The notes under the pieces: model-generated
What the model saw: the letters and a program-made list of their open reading frames with translations, nothing else
The model's database searches: none
Told to the model about the DNA's origin: nothing
Source: Pyronema omphalodes
Lineage: Eukaryota > Ascomycota > Pezizomycetes > Pezizales > Pyronemataceae
NCBI GenBank assembly: GCA_024516155.1
Contig: JAJJXM010000024.1
Span: forward strand, 310,001 to 374,000
DNA length: 64,000 nucleotides
Reading direction: 5' to 3'
Part shown: piece by piece, positions 54,366-64,000 of the stretch
Numbering within the stretch: position 1 is the stretch's first letter
Layout of the letters: every line of letters starts with the position of its first letter
Translations under genes and position numbers: made by a program

Positions 54366-56739
54366 TGAATTGGTTAAGGAAGTCTTAAAAAGACTGGAAG
54401 AAAATGGGCTGGTAATATCTCCGGAAAAATGTGTTTGGGGGACAAACAAAGTGGAATTTTTGGGGTATATTATAAGCGAAAAGGGAATTGAGATGGCAAA
54501 GGATAAAGTGGAAACCGTCCTGGTTTGGGAACCTCCTAGATCCTTGAAAGAGACACAAGGCTTTCTTGGATTTGCAAACTTCTATCGCCGATTCATAAAG
54601 GACTTTTCAAGAATTTGTCGTCCTCTTACTGAATCTACCAAGGGCGATCCAAAGAAGTGGGAATGGACTGTTGCCATGGAATTGGCATTTGATGAGTTGA
54701 AGCAGAGGTTTACGAAGGCACCAATATTGGGTCATTTTGATCCTAAAAAGGTTTGCATTGTTGAAACTGATGCTTCTGACTTTGCCTTAGGCGCAGTCCT
54801 TTCTCAGAAAGGAGAGGACGGAAAGCTGCACCCTATTGCTTTTCACTCCAGGAAATTTACTCCGGCAGAAATCAACTACGAAATCCATGATAAAGAGCTT
54901 TTAGCTATTGTGGATTCGTTTAAAATATGGAGAAGATACTTGGAGGGAGCAATGCACACAGTTCAGGTATTCAGCGACCATCAGAATTTGGAGTACTTCA
55001 CCACAACAAAAGTACTCAATCGTCGCCAAGCAAGGTGGGCTCAAGAACTTGCTGGTATTGACTTGAAAATTTTTTACAGACCTGGAAGTAAGAATGGGAA
55101 GCCAGATGCATTGTCAAGGCGTCCGGAGTTCCGCCCTGAAAAGGGGGGAGGTGAGGATCAGCCGATTACGACTATCCTTCACAAAGAACATTTTGCATCG
55201 ATTTCAGCAATCAGCAGTGGAGGAGAAGGAACTTCATTCATGGTTTCTTCAGCACGGCTCAATTCTATTCCTTCTGTTAAATGGTCTGGCGAATTTTTGA
55301 AGATGGTTAAAGAAGCTGGAGAACTGGACGAAAATTATAAAAAAGCAGCAAACAAAATAAAGGATCCACTAACGATAGAAGATGGCATAATCTATCGGAA
55401 AGAGAAGTTATGGGTGCCAAAGGATTTAGTCAACATGGTCCTGGAATCGGAGCACAACTCGAAAATTGCAGGACACTTTGGTCAGGATAAGACCATTGAA
55501 TTAATAAGAAGAAACTCTTGGTGGCCGAAGATGGATGAACAAATAATTGAATATATTCAAAGCTGTTTGGAATGTCAGAAGGACAAGACGGCTAGGCACC
55601 TTAAGTATGGGATGTTGCAACCTTTGGAATTAACATATGCCCCATGGCAGTCTATTGCTATGGATTTCATCACCGACCTACCAGAATCAAATGGGTATGA
55701 TCAACTATGGGTTATAGTTGATCGATTTACTAAAATGGCACACTTCATTCCCCTACAGAAAGATGGCAAGACAACTGCAGACCTTGTCAGGATTTTCGCA
55801 AAGGAAATTTGGAAGTTGCACGGCTTACCCAAGGACATAGTGTCGGACAGAGACTCCAGGTTCACAAGCACCACCTGGAAAGCATTTCTTGGAACGTTAG
55901 GAATAAAACCAAGAATGTCAACAGCCTTCCACCCACAAACAGATGGACAAACGGAACGGCTCAACCAAACAATTGAAGCTTACCTCCGCTCTTTTGTTAA
56001 CCACGAAATGGACGACTGGGCTGATCTCTTACCCATGGCTGAGTTCGCATACAATAACTCAGTCACAAGCGCAACTGGACTGTCACCCTTTTACGCTAAC
56101 TATGGGTTCTACCCAAATACGAGCAACCCTTCGGCAACTGCTGTGCGCAACCCAGCCAGCAAAGCCTACGCCCACTGGATGCATACGATTCATGAAGGAG
56201 CCAAGTTAGCCCTTCAAAAAACACAAGAAAGAATGAAACATTATGCAGACCAGAAACGACAGGAGGCACCAGAATACCAAGTAGGAGACTTGGTTATGTT
56301 AGATGGACGCAACATACGAACAAGACGCCCATCAAGGAAGTTAGACCATAAACTACATGGTCCCTTCCAAGTCGAAAAGGTCATCTCCCCAACAGCGGTA
56401 CGACTTACGCTCCCACGAAAATGGAAGATACACAACGTCTTTCATACCTCTTTACTTGAGCCCTTTAGAGCAGGAACTCGGGCTCCACCTGATACAAACA
56501 AAATTTTACGGGAAGCAGACGACGTTGAGGGAAGCGAGGAATATGATATCAATGAAATAATGAGCAGCTACAAATCTGGCAATCGAATCTTATACCTTGT
56601 GAAATGGCTAGGTTGGCCTAATAAAAAGGACTGGACGGCAGAACCTTTCGACAACTTTTCAGTAGGAGGTCAGGAGAAGTTACGAGATTTTCATCTCAAG
56701 TACCCTGATTCTCCGAGGGACTACCGACTCAAGGATTAA
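54313..56739 (+). CDS. Ty3 pol, distal part: RT thumb, RNase H, integrase, chromodomain
   Basis: RT continues with SPEKCVWGTNKVEFLGY. RNase H begins at VETDASDFALGAVLSQ with its first Asp intact. The integrase zinc finger (H-x3-H...C-x2-C: HNSKIAGHFG, CLECQ) is followed by the catalytic core (DFITDLPES, SDRDSRFTS, AFHPQTDGQTERLNQ) and a GPY/F-type region. The last 60 residues are a chromodomain (EYDINEIMS, LYLVKWLGWPNKKDWTAEP), which can direct insertion to marked chromatin. Sound from the frameshift onward. Confidence 0.9.
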   Translation: MLTLMMFLSTRKQEEEHDELVKEVLKRLEENGLVISPEKCVWGTNKVEFLGYIISEKGIEMAKDKVETVLVWEPPRSLKETQGFLGFANFYRRFIKDFSRICRPLTESTKGDPKKWEWTVAMELAFDELKQRFTKAPILGHFDPKKVCIVETDASDFALGAVLSQKGEDGKLHPIAFHSRKFTPAEINYEIHDKELLAIVDSFKIWRRYLEGAMHTVQVFSDHQNLEYFTTTKVLNRRQARWAQELAGIDLKIFYRPGSKNGKPDALSRRPEFRPEKGGGEDQPITTILHKEHFASISAISSGGEGTSFMVSSARLNSIPSVKWSGEFLKMVKEAGELDENYKKAANKIKDPLTIEDGIIYRKEKLWVPKDLVNMVLESEHNSKIAGHFGQDKTIELIRRNSWWPKMDEQIIEYIQSCLECQKDKTARHLKYGMLQPLELTYAPWQSIAMDFITDLPESNGYDQLWVIVDRFTKMAHFIPLQKDGKTTADLVRIFAKEIWKLHGLPKDIVSDRDSRFTSTTWKAFLGTLGIKPRMSTAFHPQTDGQTERLNQTIEAYLRSFVNHEMDDWADLLPMAEFAYNNSVTSATGLSPFYANYGFYPNTSNPSATAVRNPASKAYAHWMHTIHEGAKLALQKTQERMKHYADQKRQEAPEYQVGDLVMLDGRNIRTRRPSRKLDHKLHGPFQVEKVISPTAVRLTLPRKWKIHNVFHTSLLEPFRAGTRAPPDTNKILREADDVEGSEEYDINEIMSSYKSGNRILYLVKWLGWPNKKDWTAEPFDNFSVGGQEKLRDFHLKYPDSPRDYRLKD

Positions 56740-56910
56740 GGCTTAATGTTTTTCCTCACGAGGTTTTCATTAGGTCGAGTTGGTAGTAGGATGTAGGGGC
56801 TGGAGGACTACATCCATATATGATCACTAAGTCACTTGGCTACGGCGAGGTGCGATCACAGAATGATAAGCTACTTGCTTCGGGACGAAGCTTGAACAGG
56901 GGGGAGGTGG

Positions 56911-58268
56911 TGTCACACCCTATATTGTGTGAGTATAGAATAGGTAACATGTATAACATTTAGAGAACATGGCAAACTCGACAGGAGAATGAATAATAAG
57001 GTTAGTATCCCGGGCCGGAACCCCCTGAGGAGCTCCAGCTAGCCACGTCACGTGATTCGTGACTTTCCGAAAGGACCTCACGAGGATCCCGGCCCGAGGC
57101 GTCGCTACCTGTTATTCACTGTCAGTTTGGGAGGATCACAGATGGATGGGAACGAGGAACAACTTACCTCATGGGTGTCGACTTACCCATGAGAAAACTA
57201 CAGACGACGCTGATGGAGACAGAAGACGACGGCGAAAGGACACCTCCTTATACTTGAGGTTGTGTTCCACCAAGCACGGCTACCAGAGGGCTTGCAAGAG
57301 AAGGGAATTCTCAGGACAGTGCAAGGCAGACGAATAGGATCATCCGAGGTCTGAGTTGGGCGGATAGTCGGCCAAGGAACAAGGCAGAGTCTAGTCAGCC
57401 AACAGGAGTGGAGCTAAGGACAAGGGTCAAGATTGCGTTAGCATGAGACGACGTCCTGCAGCAAGGAACACCACTCAGGGAAACTGTTGGATGGAACTGA
57501 TATGACGCGACCTTAGGCCAATGACTACCAACTGCAAGATAAGACGGCGTTTGCGTACACACCAGGGTGTGGCTGCGCGCAAGTGCGCGCAGGTGGGGCA
57601 AATGATATCACACAGGAATGTGACGGGGCAGTGCGCTCCGGTAAGGCATAGTCTGCCTTATGATGTCAGATTCCTTCACTCGCAATCGAGATTCTCTAGG
57701 GAGATCTATGATCAAGACGACTCATAAGATATATGACTCACATGTCATTATCAGAGGAGTCATTGCATTATGCGCTCAAGTGGAGTAACCCTTCACTAGG
57801 CGCTTAACCCCAATACCTGATTGGAAGGTGTGGTAGCACGGCGAGGAATGTCAAGGATTAATCTGACACGAAGGTCATCATGCAAGTGAGCAATTAATAT
57901 GATTGCGCATGCAGCATGATGCGAGCCATCAGCAGATTTGTCAAAGAATTGACTCACGTCTTATCTCCTAAGCTTAGTTTGGAAGTTGGTTCCCTTGGGA
58001 AGTCTGGGCGAACTTGTAGACGAAAGTCTATAAAAGACCCTAAGTCTTCCCACCGCCTCCTCCATCATCAGCAACTTGATCTCTTGTTACGACTATACCT
58101 TTCTACACCAAATACCTCAGGACGAGACCCTTAAGTTTATTCGGCCTGTGATCGATTAGTTAACTTCCTGGCTTCTTGAGAAAAATCTATTAGTTGAATA
58201 TCTTTCGAACGAAGCACCAACTGATCGGAAAAGCCTCTGTATTGAAAGCCTCAATACCCAGGTTCACA
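56911..58268 (+). repeat. 3' LTR of the plus-strand Ty3
   Basis: Matches 49375-50732 almost perfectly. It is preceded by the polypurine tract and followed by the GCATC target duplication. Confidence 0.95.
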
Positions 58269-58273
58269 GCATC
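58269..58273. repeat. Ty3 target-site duplication, right
   Basis: GCATC directly after the 3' LTR; identical to 49370-49374. Confidence 0.9.
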
Positions 58274-59389
58274 GGAAGAGTGGTTCTGGCCACAGAAGCG
58301 ACAGCGAAGAACGGCGGGGGTGGTGCACCGCTCGCGAATGTGTCCCCATTTGAGACAGCCCGCGCACTGGCTGTCATGGCCTTCATGGTTAAACAATTCT
58401 ACTCGGTACCTTGTGGATCCCAGGAGTGCCCCACAGGACATCAGCATCTGTGCTGCGGGGGAGCCTTTGACCACGAAAACTGCTGACGACGATTGGATTT
58501 CGCCTTTTTCAAGGCGATCACGGATGGTGCTGCGTTTACCCAACCAGCGGGCACCAGGAACGATTTCCAGCCCTTCATGATTCGCCTGGAGCTCGAGTTC
58601 CATCTTGCGGAGACCGTTGGGTCCCCTTCCCAAGAAACGATTGAGTGGGATTCCGTGGACTTTCAGCTTTACCCACTTTTCCATAGGACGGACGTCGACT
58701 ACAGCACGATCTACTTCACGCATGGCGTTTAATATTTCGTTACGGTAGCAACCAACAATGGTGGTTGCGCTCACTCCGGGGATTGTGGTAGCGGTGATAG
58801 TCCCCTTGCTGTTGCGGGAGACTTTGGCGAGGCGGTGGAATTGAGGTGCTCCTCGGAGGTGCAGGCACACATTGACTGCCGCCGTGAAGTCTTGATCCGG
58901 TTTGGGGGAGGGGCGAGCTCCGTCCTGACGAGTGAAGATGATACGTCTATCTTCGGTGGCGAGATTTTTCTCCGGGGAGAACGGGTTGTTAAGCCGTTGG
59001 GCTTGCTTCTTTTGCTGCTTGGTTTGGAATGTTTGCCACGCGGGCGCAGGAGGAGGAGGGGGGAGCTCCGGGAGGTTGTTACGAAGCATAGCCGCGTAGG
59101 ACTGGGCAGCGGTGAGCTTAGAGGTGCCCACCGGGGCCTGTACGGCGGGGAGGGCGTGTGCACGGGGTTTTGTGGCCGCCAGAGCTGCGGGTTTGTTGCT
59201 TTCTGCTGGGGCAGACTTCTGGGAGGCGGTGGGGGCGGTTGGACGGGTGGTCGGAGAGGTGCGGGGGGCGGTGCGGGCGACTTGCGACGCCGGGCACGAG
59301 CAGGGACGGGAGTCTTGCTGGCTGAGCTTTTCTTCCAGCGCGCGCATACGGGTTTCTGTGTAACGGGACAGGCTCGAGGGAACGTCCAA
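58269..59389 (-). pseudogene. LINE ORF1, 5' part
   Basis: About 374 codons encoding an RNA-binding, gag-like protein: a Pro/Ala/Ser-rich N-terminal third, a central region with basic residues, and the zinc knuckle CAGCLKWGHIRERC followed by the start of a second (CRFCGQNH). The frame has no ATG at 59389 (the codon is TTG); the first ATG is at 59347, after a stop near 59401. The true start may be lost upstream or the element may be 5'-truncated. Confidence 0.8.
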
Positions 59390-59501
59390 GGTACGCAGTG
59401 TTCAGGACAGAGGGCAGGAACAGGAGCGTAGAGCAAGAGGAGGAGACACTGGGAGGAGGAGGCAGAGGTCAAGACGAAGACAAGGCTGGAGGAGGAGGAG
59501 T

Positions 59502-59897
59502 TGTCAAGGTAACTAGATTGCTAACTGGACAAGACGTTCTGTAAAGAAGAAAGAAAAGGAAACGGACAGAGCGGAGGGAGAGCCCTCCTTATATACACAA
59601 ATCCTCCTAAGAACAACCCAAAGCCTGACAGGGTTTTCAACCTAGCCAAGAACCTAAACAAAGAAGCCAAGAAACTAATGCATGTGATAACAATGTGACG
59701 CTTGTGCTGATGAAACGAACTAAGATAACTAAGACAGATAAGGAAGGTGATAAGGAAAGGATAGACTAGTGCGTTGCGGCTGCGAGGGTGGCTGTACTGG
59801 TCCTGACATATGATGTGGCGCAGCCCTGCGGCTGTGCTCTATGACTGTGCAGGCTGAGACAATCCAGAATACGGGTGACAATGCTGGAGCCGTGACA
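59502..59897 (-). repeat. 3' LTR of the minus-strand Ty3
   Basis: Bounded by TGTCA...TGACA (read on either strand) with a purine tract (AAGAGGGGGC) adjoining on the internal side. A TATATAAG box lies within it on the minus strand (plus 59591-59598). The partner LTR is beyond the window. Confidence 0.8.
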
Positions 59898-59922
59898 GGA
59901 GCCCCCTCTTAGGCTCGAGTTC

Positions 59923-62900
59923 CTACGAGAGAGGTCGAGGCTTGTCTGGGTATTGCTGGTGAAACTCATCGACTGCCGTAACGTCTTCAAGGAATTCCTC
60001 TGGTTCCCATGTTGGCGTGTAGTCACCCTTCCATTTCACGAGGTACTGCAAGCGACCTCGTCTAACCCGGCTATCAAGGATTTTGTCCACGAACCATTCC
60101 TCTTCACCATCAACAACAACAGGCAGGGGAGGCGGTAGTATTTGTCCGGGCAAAGGATCCGACTGGGCAGGGTTGAGTAGTGATACTGGAAATGTCCGGT
60201 GATGGTTCATGGTGCCGGGGATGTCAAGTTCGTATGCATGTGTGCCAATGGCTCTGACAACACGATACGGGCCGAGGTGCTTGTTTTCCAACTTCCGTGA
60301 TGGCCGTTCGGTGCGCAGGTTGCGAGCGTCTAGCCAGACAAGATCGTTGGGTTTAAACACAGGGGCTGGTACACGTGACCGGTCGGCCGCTTCTGTATAT
60401 CGTGCCTGGGCGTACTTCATTTCCGATCGCAGAACGTCATGAATGTGTGACATTCGTTCTGCTACTAGTTTAGCGTTGACTTCATCTGGGTTATCGGTTC
60501 TGATATCAAGTTCGAAGGAGCACTTCGGGTGCCTGCCGTAGATCGCGAAGAACGGGGAGAGGGTAGTCGTGTCGGATACTTGGTTGTTTGCTGCAAACTC
60601 AGCTAGGGACAAGTACTTTTTCCAGTCGTCCTGCAGGTAGGATACGTAAGCTCGCAGGTACTGTTCGGTGACGGCGTTTATACGTTCTGTTTGACCGTCC
60701 GTCTGGGGATGGAATGCTGTGCTTGTTGCCGTTTCGATCCCCAGACAGGATGCAAGATATTTCCAGAAGTTGGCGATGAACTGTGGTCCTTGATCAGAGA
60801 TAAGAACATCTGGCAGGCCATGCAATCGGAAAATGTTATCCACGAAGAGCTGAGCAAACCCTTGAGCTGTGATGGTCGTATGGCAGGGGATCAAGTGCCG
60901 TTGCTTCGTCAGTCGACATACAACTGCACAAATTGCATCGTATCCATCGGATGGAGGAAGGCCAGTGATGAAGTCTACCGAAACGCTTTGCCAAGGTTGA
61001 TGTGGGACGGGCAGAGGTTTGAGGGTACCAAAGGGAGCGTGTCTTGTGGCTTTAGTACGTTTGCAGGTATGACAATTGCGTACAAACCGTTCGACATCAG
61101 TCCGCATTGATGGCCAGTAGTAGTTCCTGGAGAGAAGCTCGAAGGTCTTGGCCCGTCCTGGATGTCCCATGGCAGGGGGGTCGTGGTGATCTTGGATGAG
61201 GCGGAGTCGGAGAGGGTCGTAGTCGGGGACGTATTGGCAGCCACGGTACATGAGTCGGTCCTGTTGTTTTGAGCAATCGGCAAGTGATATGTCTTTTGAG
61301 TGTTGGGCTCCATCATCAAGCATTTGCAGGACATGCTCCGGGAATGGGTCTGCCTTGTAACCTTCAGTGAACAACATTTCGAGCGAGGGATATTTCTCCT
61401 TTGGTGGGTTTTCGGCAGCAAGTTGAAGATTCTCAGGTAAGTTGTAGGGTTTTAAGACAGCTTGTTGGTTGGCTAACAGTCGTTCATCCCCTTCCTTTGG
61501 CAGGTCTCCAGACCTTCGAGTCAAGGCATCGGGTTTACCACCTGCAGTCCCGGGCCGGTAGATAATCTTGAAGTTGAAGCGTGACAAAAATTCGGACCAC
61601 CGGGCCTGACGACGGTTCAGAAGCTTGGTAGTCATGAAGTATTCGAGATTTTTATCATCAGTGAGAACCTGGATGGGGAATGCTGACCCCTCAAGGTGAG
61701 GACGCCATTCTTCGAAGCAGCGGACAATTGCCATCAATTCCTTATCATAGATCTCGTAGTTGCATTCCGCTGGTGAATGCTTCTTGGAGAAGAAGGCAAC
61801 TGGGTGCAATATACCATCATCATCGTACTGTGATAAAACACCGGCAGAAACGTAGTCTGAGGCATTGGTTTCCACTATAACGTCGCGGTCATAGTCGAAG
61901 TGTTGCAGGACTGGTGCGGTCGTAAAGGAGGTTTTTAACAAGTCAAAGGCCTTCTGTTGGTCCGGGCCCCAGATGAATGGGACGGGTTTGCCGTTTTCCT
62001 TCTTGGTAAGACTGGTAAGGGGGGCCACGACTTTCGAGTAATCGCGGATGAATCGTCGGTAGAAATTTGCAAATCCAAGGAATTCTTGGACGTCCTTGAG
62101 GTTGCAAGGGTTTTCCCATTTTACCACTGTTTCTACCTTTTTCGGATCCATCTTGATACCGTCTCGTCCAACCAATAACCCAAGATACTTGACTTCTGTT
62201 TGGTGAAACTTGCATTTTTCTGGTTTTAGGTGGAGGCCGGCATTCTTCAAGGCTTCAAGAATCTGGCGAACATGTTTCCGGTGATCGTCCAGGTTTTCGG
62301 AATATATCAGGATATCGTCGAGGTATGCGGTACAGAAGAGGTCGAGGTAAGGTCGAAGAACATCATTGATAAATGCCTGGAAATCAGCTGGGGCATTCGT
62401 AAGTCCGAAAGGCATAACAAGGGACTCGAAGAGGCCATAACGAGTGCGAAATGCAGTTTTCCATTCCTCCCCCTCTGCCATGCGTACAAGGTTGTAAGCA
62501 CCTCGAATGTCCAATGTTGTGAAGTACTTGGCCTTAGACAGTTGTAGCAGGGTTTCTTGAATCAGGGGCAAGGGGTATCGATTCTTGATAGTTCCTTCAT
62601 TCAATCCACGATAGTCCACACAGAGACGCAGCGAACCATCGGATTTCTTGACAAACAGGATTGGTGAGGCTGCTGGCGATGATGACCGTCGGATAAATCC
62701 TTTGGAAAGATTCTCCTCGAGCCATGCCTTGAGGGCCTCTAGTTCTGTGCGCGACAGGGAATACAGGGGGCCAAAAGGTGGTGTAAATCCTTCCTTCAAC
62801 GGGATCCGGTGGTCGTAGGGTCGGTGGGGTGGCAGCTTATTGGCAACAGCCTCTTCGAACAAGTTCAAGAAATCGTGATACTCGGTTGGTACGATTCGTT

Positions 62901-63576
62901 TCAGGTCCTCAGGAGTGTTGACTTTGTTGTCGAGGGCTTTATTTAACTCATACAGAGACAGGGAAAATATGGAGAGTCTCTGTTTCTTAGCCACTCGACA
63001 GAAGGAAGATGCTGTCAGGGAGGCGATGTGTAGTTTGGCTGGGGCCGCAGAGAGTGGGTACAGGAAGGTTTCTGGAGGTTCTTCACTGAGACCAGAGACA
63101 GTTGTTGGTACTGGGTTGCAGTGGGCCAGGCAGTATTGTGATCCGAACGTGATTGTTCCTGAGCTGAAGCGAATTGCAACATCATGAAGTTGCAACCAGG
63201 GGATTCCAAGGACTAGGGGGTAGTGGCCTAATTTAGTGACGAACATAGGGAGCTGTTCGCGGTGCTCATGTATGGTGCATTGGGCAAGGGCGAGGTGGGT
63301 GATGTCACCAGAGGCAATAGGTCGGCCATCGATGACTTCCAGGGCACGGGGTTTTCGTAGGGGTTGCAGGGGGATCTGGTGATGGCGGGCGAAGTCTTCA
63401 TCAACAAAGGAGATACCAGTGGCGCCACAGTCGATTAGCGCATGGGTACGAATGTTTTTATCACCGAAGGTAAGCGTGCAAGAGACAACAAGATGTTTTC
63501 CTTCCATTGACATTTCTTCTACTACTGCATTCGTAATTCCAGGACCAGGTACTTTCCAACTAAATGAAGACAACAA
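59923..63576 (-). CDS. Ty3 pol polyprotein, minus-strand element
   Basis: About 1217 aa from the first codon at 63576; the frame stays open further upstream and joins gag by a -1 shift. Protease: ALIDCGATGISFVD. RT: SPILFVKKSD, RLCVDYRGLNEGT, TLDIRGAYNLVRM and the YLDDILIY box. RNase H: VETNASDYVSAGVLSQ, where the usual catalytic Asp is Asn. Integrase: HHDPPAMGHPG with CHTCKRTK, then DFITGLPPSDGY, ISDQGPQFIAN and AFHPQTDGQTERIN. C-terminus: chromodomain (WFVDKILDSRVRRGRLQYLV, KWKGDYTPTWEP). No frameshift was seen. The frame is intact but RNase H may be inactive. Confidence 0.9.
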   Translation of the reverse strand: MLSSFSWKVPGPGITNAVVEEMSMEGKHLVVSCTLTFGDKNIRTHALIDCGATGISFVDEDFARHHQIPLQPLRKPRALEVIDGRPIASGDITHLALAQCTIHEHREQLPMFVTKLGHYPLVLGIPWLQLHDVAIRFSSGTITFGSQYCLAHCNPVPTTVSGLSEEPPETFLYPLSAAPAKLHIASLTASSFCRVAKKQRLSIFSLSLYELNKALDNKVNTPEDLKRIVPTEYHDFLNLFEEAVANKLPPHRPYDHRIPLKEGFTPPFGPLYSLSRTELEALKAWLEENLSKGFIRRSSSPAASPILFVKKSDGSLRLCVDYRGLNEGTIKNRYPLPLIQETLLQLSKAKYFTTLDIRGAYNLVRMAEGEEWKTAFRTRYGLFESLVMPFGLTNAPADFQAFINDVLRPYLDLFCTAYLDDILIYSENLDDHRKHVRQILEALKNAGLHLKPEKCKFHQTEVKYLGLLVGRDGIKMDPKKVETVVKWENPCNLKDVQEFLGFANFYRRFIRDYSKVVAPLTSLTKKENGKPVPFIWGPDQQKAFDLLKTSFTTAPVLQHFDYDRDVIVETNASDYVSAGVLSQYDDDGILHPVAFFSKKHSPAECNYEIYDKELMAIVRCFEEWRPHLEGSAFPIQVLTDDKNLEYFMTTKLLNRRQARWSEFLSRFNFKIIYRPGTAGGKPDALTRRSGDLPKEGDERLLANQQAVLKPYNLPENLQLAAENPPKEKYPSLEMLFTEGYKADPFPEHVLQMLDDGAQHSKDISLADCSKQQDRLMYRGCQYVPDYDPLRLRLIQDHHDPPAMGHPGRAKTFELLSRNYYWPSMRTDVERFVRNCHTCKRTKATRHAPFGTLKPLPVPHQPWQSVSVDFITGLPPSDGYDAICAVVCRLTKQRHLIPCHTTITAQGFAQLFVDNIFRLHGLPDVLISDQGPQFIANFWKYLASCLGIETATSTAFHPQTDGQTERINAVTEQYLRAYVSYLQDDWKKYLSLAEFAANNQVSDTTTLSPFFAIYGRHPKCSFELDIRTDNPDEVNAKLVAERMSHIHDVLRSEMKYAQARYTEAADRSRVPAPVFKPNDLVWLDARNLRTERPSRKLENKHLGPYRVVRAIGTHAYELDIPGTMNHHRTFPVSLLNPAQSDPLPGQILPPPLPVVVDGEEEWFVDKILDSRVRRGRLQYLVKWKGDYTPTWEPEEFLEDVTAVDEFHQQYPDKPRPLS

Positions 63577-63617
63577 AAGAGAGTGACCAGCAGCATAGCC
63601 ATCTATGTGCGGCTGGT

Positions 63618-64000
63618 CTAGGCATTTCCCGACTCCTCGTCAGAGAGGGGAGTCTCCGGAACTGGGTTAGGCGCAACTGCTGCGGCACGAAGGGTGGCCG
63701 GTTTATTCGGGCAGGCTGCAGCCATGTGTCCATGTCCACCACAGTAGAGGCAGCGGCCTTCAGCTAGGCGAGCAGCGCGTTCCTGGGGTGTAATCTTGCG
63801 TCGATTAGCAGAGAGGTCCATGGGGGCAGGTCCGTAGTAGGGTGTGCTGGGCGGAGCGGGTCGTTGTGCGGGTGCAGGAGCGAAGGCGGGTGGGGCTGCA
63901 CGGGGTGTGGCGTGACTCGTAGTGCGGGAACCAGTTCTCAACTTTCGCAGATTATCGATGGCACGGATCTGGGAGTCCAGGTTTTGACACTGGTTGACGA
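63618..64000 (-). CDS. Ty3 gag, 3' part (partial, 5' end outside the window)
   Basis: The visible frame (63941-63618 and on to the window edge) has a Pro/Ala-rich stretch, the motif PMDLSANRRKITPQERAARL, and the zinc knuckle CLYCGGHGHMAAAC, with an acidic tail ending at TAG 63618-63620. This is the nucleocapsid end of gag. The pol frame is one base back and open across this stop. Confidence 0.8.
   Translation of the reverse strand, partial: VNQCQNLDSQIRAIDNLRKLRTGSRTTSHATPRAAPPAFAPAPAQRPAPPSTPYYGPAPMDLSANRRKITPQERAARLAEGRCLYCGGHGHMAAACPNKPATLRAAAVAPNPVPETPLSDEESGNA

Larger units (their letters stand above)
49375..58268 (+). mobile_element. chromodomain Ty3 retrotransposon, full length, 8894 bp
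   Basis: Two LTRs of 1358 bases (TGTCAC...TTCACA) enclose gag and pol in the order protease, RT, RNase H, integrase, chromodomain, typical of chromoviruses. The 5-bp target duplication GCATC lies at 49370-49374 and 58269-58273. The LTRs differ at one base in the stretches I compared (C at 49463, A at 56999), so insertion was recent. A purine-rich tract (AGGGGGGAGGTGG) precedes the 3' LTR. The base after the 5' LTR does not begin TGG, so a tRNA primer site is not obvious. Two one-base frameshifts break gag and RT. Confidence 0.95.
45260..59501 (-). mobile_element. Tad1-like LINE, split by a Ty3 element
   Basis: A non-LTR retrotransposon on the minus strand. ORF1 runs from about 59389 to 58269 and resumes at 49374-49027; ORF2 (endonuclease, reverse transcriptase, RNase H, C-terminal zinc knuckle) runs 49027-45260. 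The two ORFs overlap by one base (TAATG). The 8.9-kb insert at 49375-58268 is a Ty3 element. The 5' end is not clear: ORF1 has a stop just upstream of about 59401 and the second Ty3 LTR begins at 59502. The 3' end lies somewhere below 45260; the downstream minus strand is T-rich and no poly-A tail was seen. Confidence 0.85.
59502..64000 (-). mobile_element. second chromodomain Ty3 retrotransposon, partial (runs off window)
   Basis: Minus-strand element. The 3' LTR is at 59502-59897, pol at 59923-63576 and upstream, and gag from about 63618 past the window end. Domain order is protease, RT, RNase H, integrase, chromodomain. It differs from the plus-strand element in LTR length (396 against 1358 bases) and protein sequence, so it is a separate family. 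The 5-base sequence GGAGT lies outside the 3' LTR; the matching left target copy is out of the window. Confidence 0.9.

Noticed and set aside
58771..59472. Minus-strand 233-codon frame overlapping LINE ORF1
   Set aside because: Wrong frame: the zinc knuckles and conserved residues lie in the overlapping frame ending at the Ty3 insertion point. Its leader-like start is from a Leu-rich chance run.

Overview
The window is nuclear DNA of a filamentous ascomycete fungus (Pezizomycotina). The support is short GT-AG introns with CTAAC/CTGAC-type branch sites, a NACHT-ankyrin protein of the fungal NOD-like receptor type, a Tad1-like LINE, chromodomain Ty3 retrotransposons, and two tRNA genes with short introns. 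I cannot place the species. No housekeeping protein gene was recognised. This is accessory, repeat-rich, gene-poor DNA of the kind that holds secreted-effector or antimicrobial genes.

Layout. 1-2.9 kb: no clear gene, one weak small ORF. 3.0-7.9 kb: an apparently intact eight-exon receptor gene (about 1472 aa; alpha/beta-hydrolase, NACHT, winged helix and 15 nearly uniform ankyrin repeats). 9.4-42.6 kb: an island of eleven small cysteine-rich secreted-protein genes (two of them provisional models), in three recognisable families plus one orphan. They are set among tRNA-Pro and tRNA-Ser genes, a hAT deletion derivative with a perfect 8-bp target duplication, a peculiar 1.7-kb element built of GTGTTTA repeats, a TA-flanked MITE, and two segmental duplications. 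39.7-40.8 kb: a three-exon Myb/SANT-like DNA-binding protein. 45.3-64 kb: nested retrotransposons. A Tad1-like LINE (minus strand) has its ORF1 split by a complete chromodomain Ty3 element (plus strand, 1358-bp LTRs, 5-bp target duplication GCATC). A second Ty3 element (minus strand) abuts the LINE 5' end and runs off the window.

The secreted proteins. Four (9.4, 11.5, 38.0 and 42.1 kb) share six spaced cysteines, a repeated F-(N/D)-D-(K/R)-I-x-(S/A)-F motif and a conserved phase-2 second intron; they look like small beta/gamma-crystallin-type proteins. Four (17.3, 20.1, 25.9 and 28.1 kb) share a signal peptide, a phase-1 intron right after it, and C-x-[WY]-x-x-C; three of these end in a CC pair. 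Two (30.7 and 34.9 kb) are defensin-like with a Kex2 Lys-Arg site and arose by a 3.1-kb direct duplication. Signal peptides, Kex2 sites and paired cysteines point to export. Nothing in the sequence says whether the targets are a host, rival microbes or self.

The receptor gene next to the secreted-protein island is of a type linked in fungi to non-self recognition. A working link between the two is only a hypothesis. Gene models were built by eye from splice signals and reading-frame continuity. Homology calls rest on motifs, not database searches.
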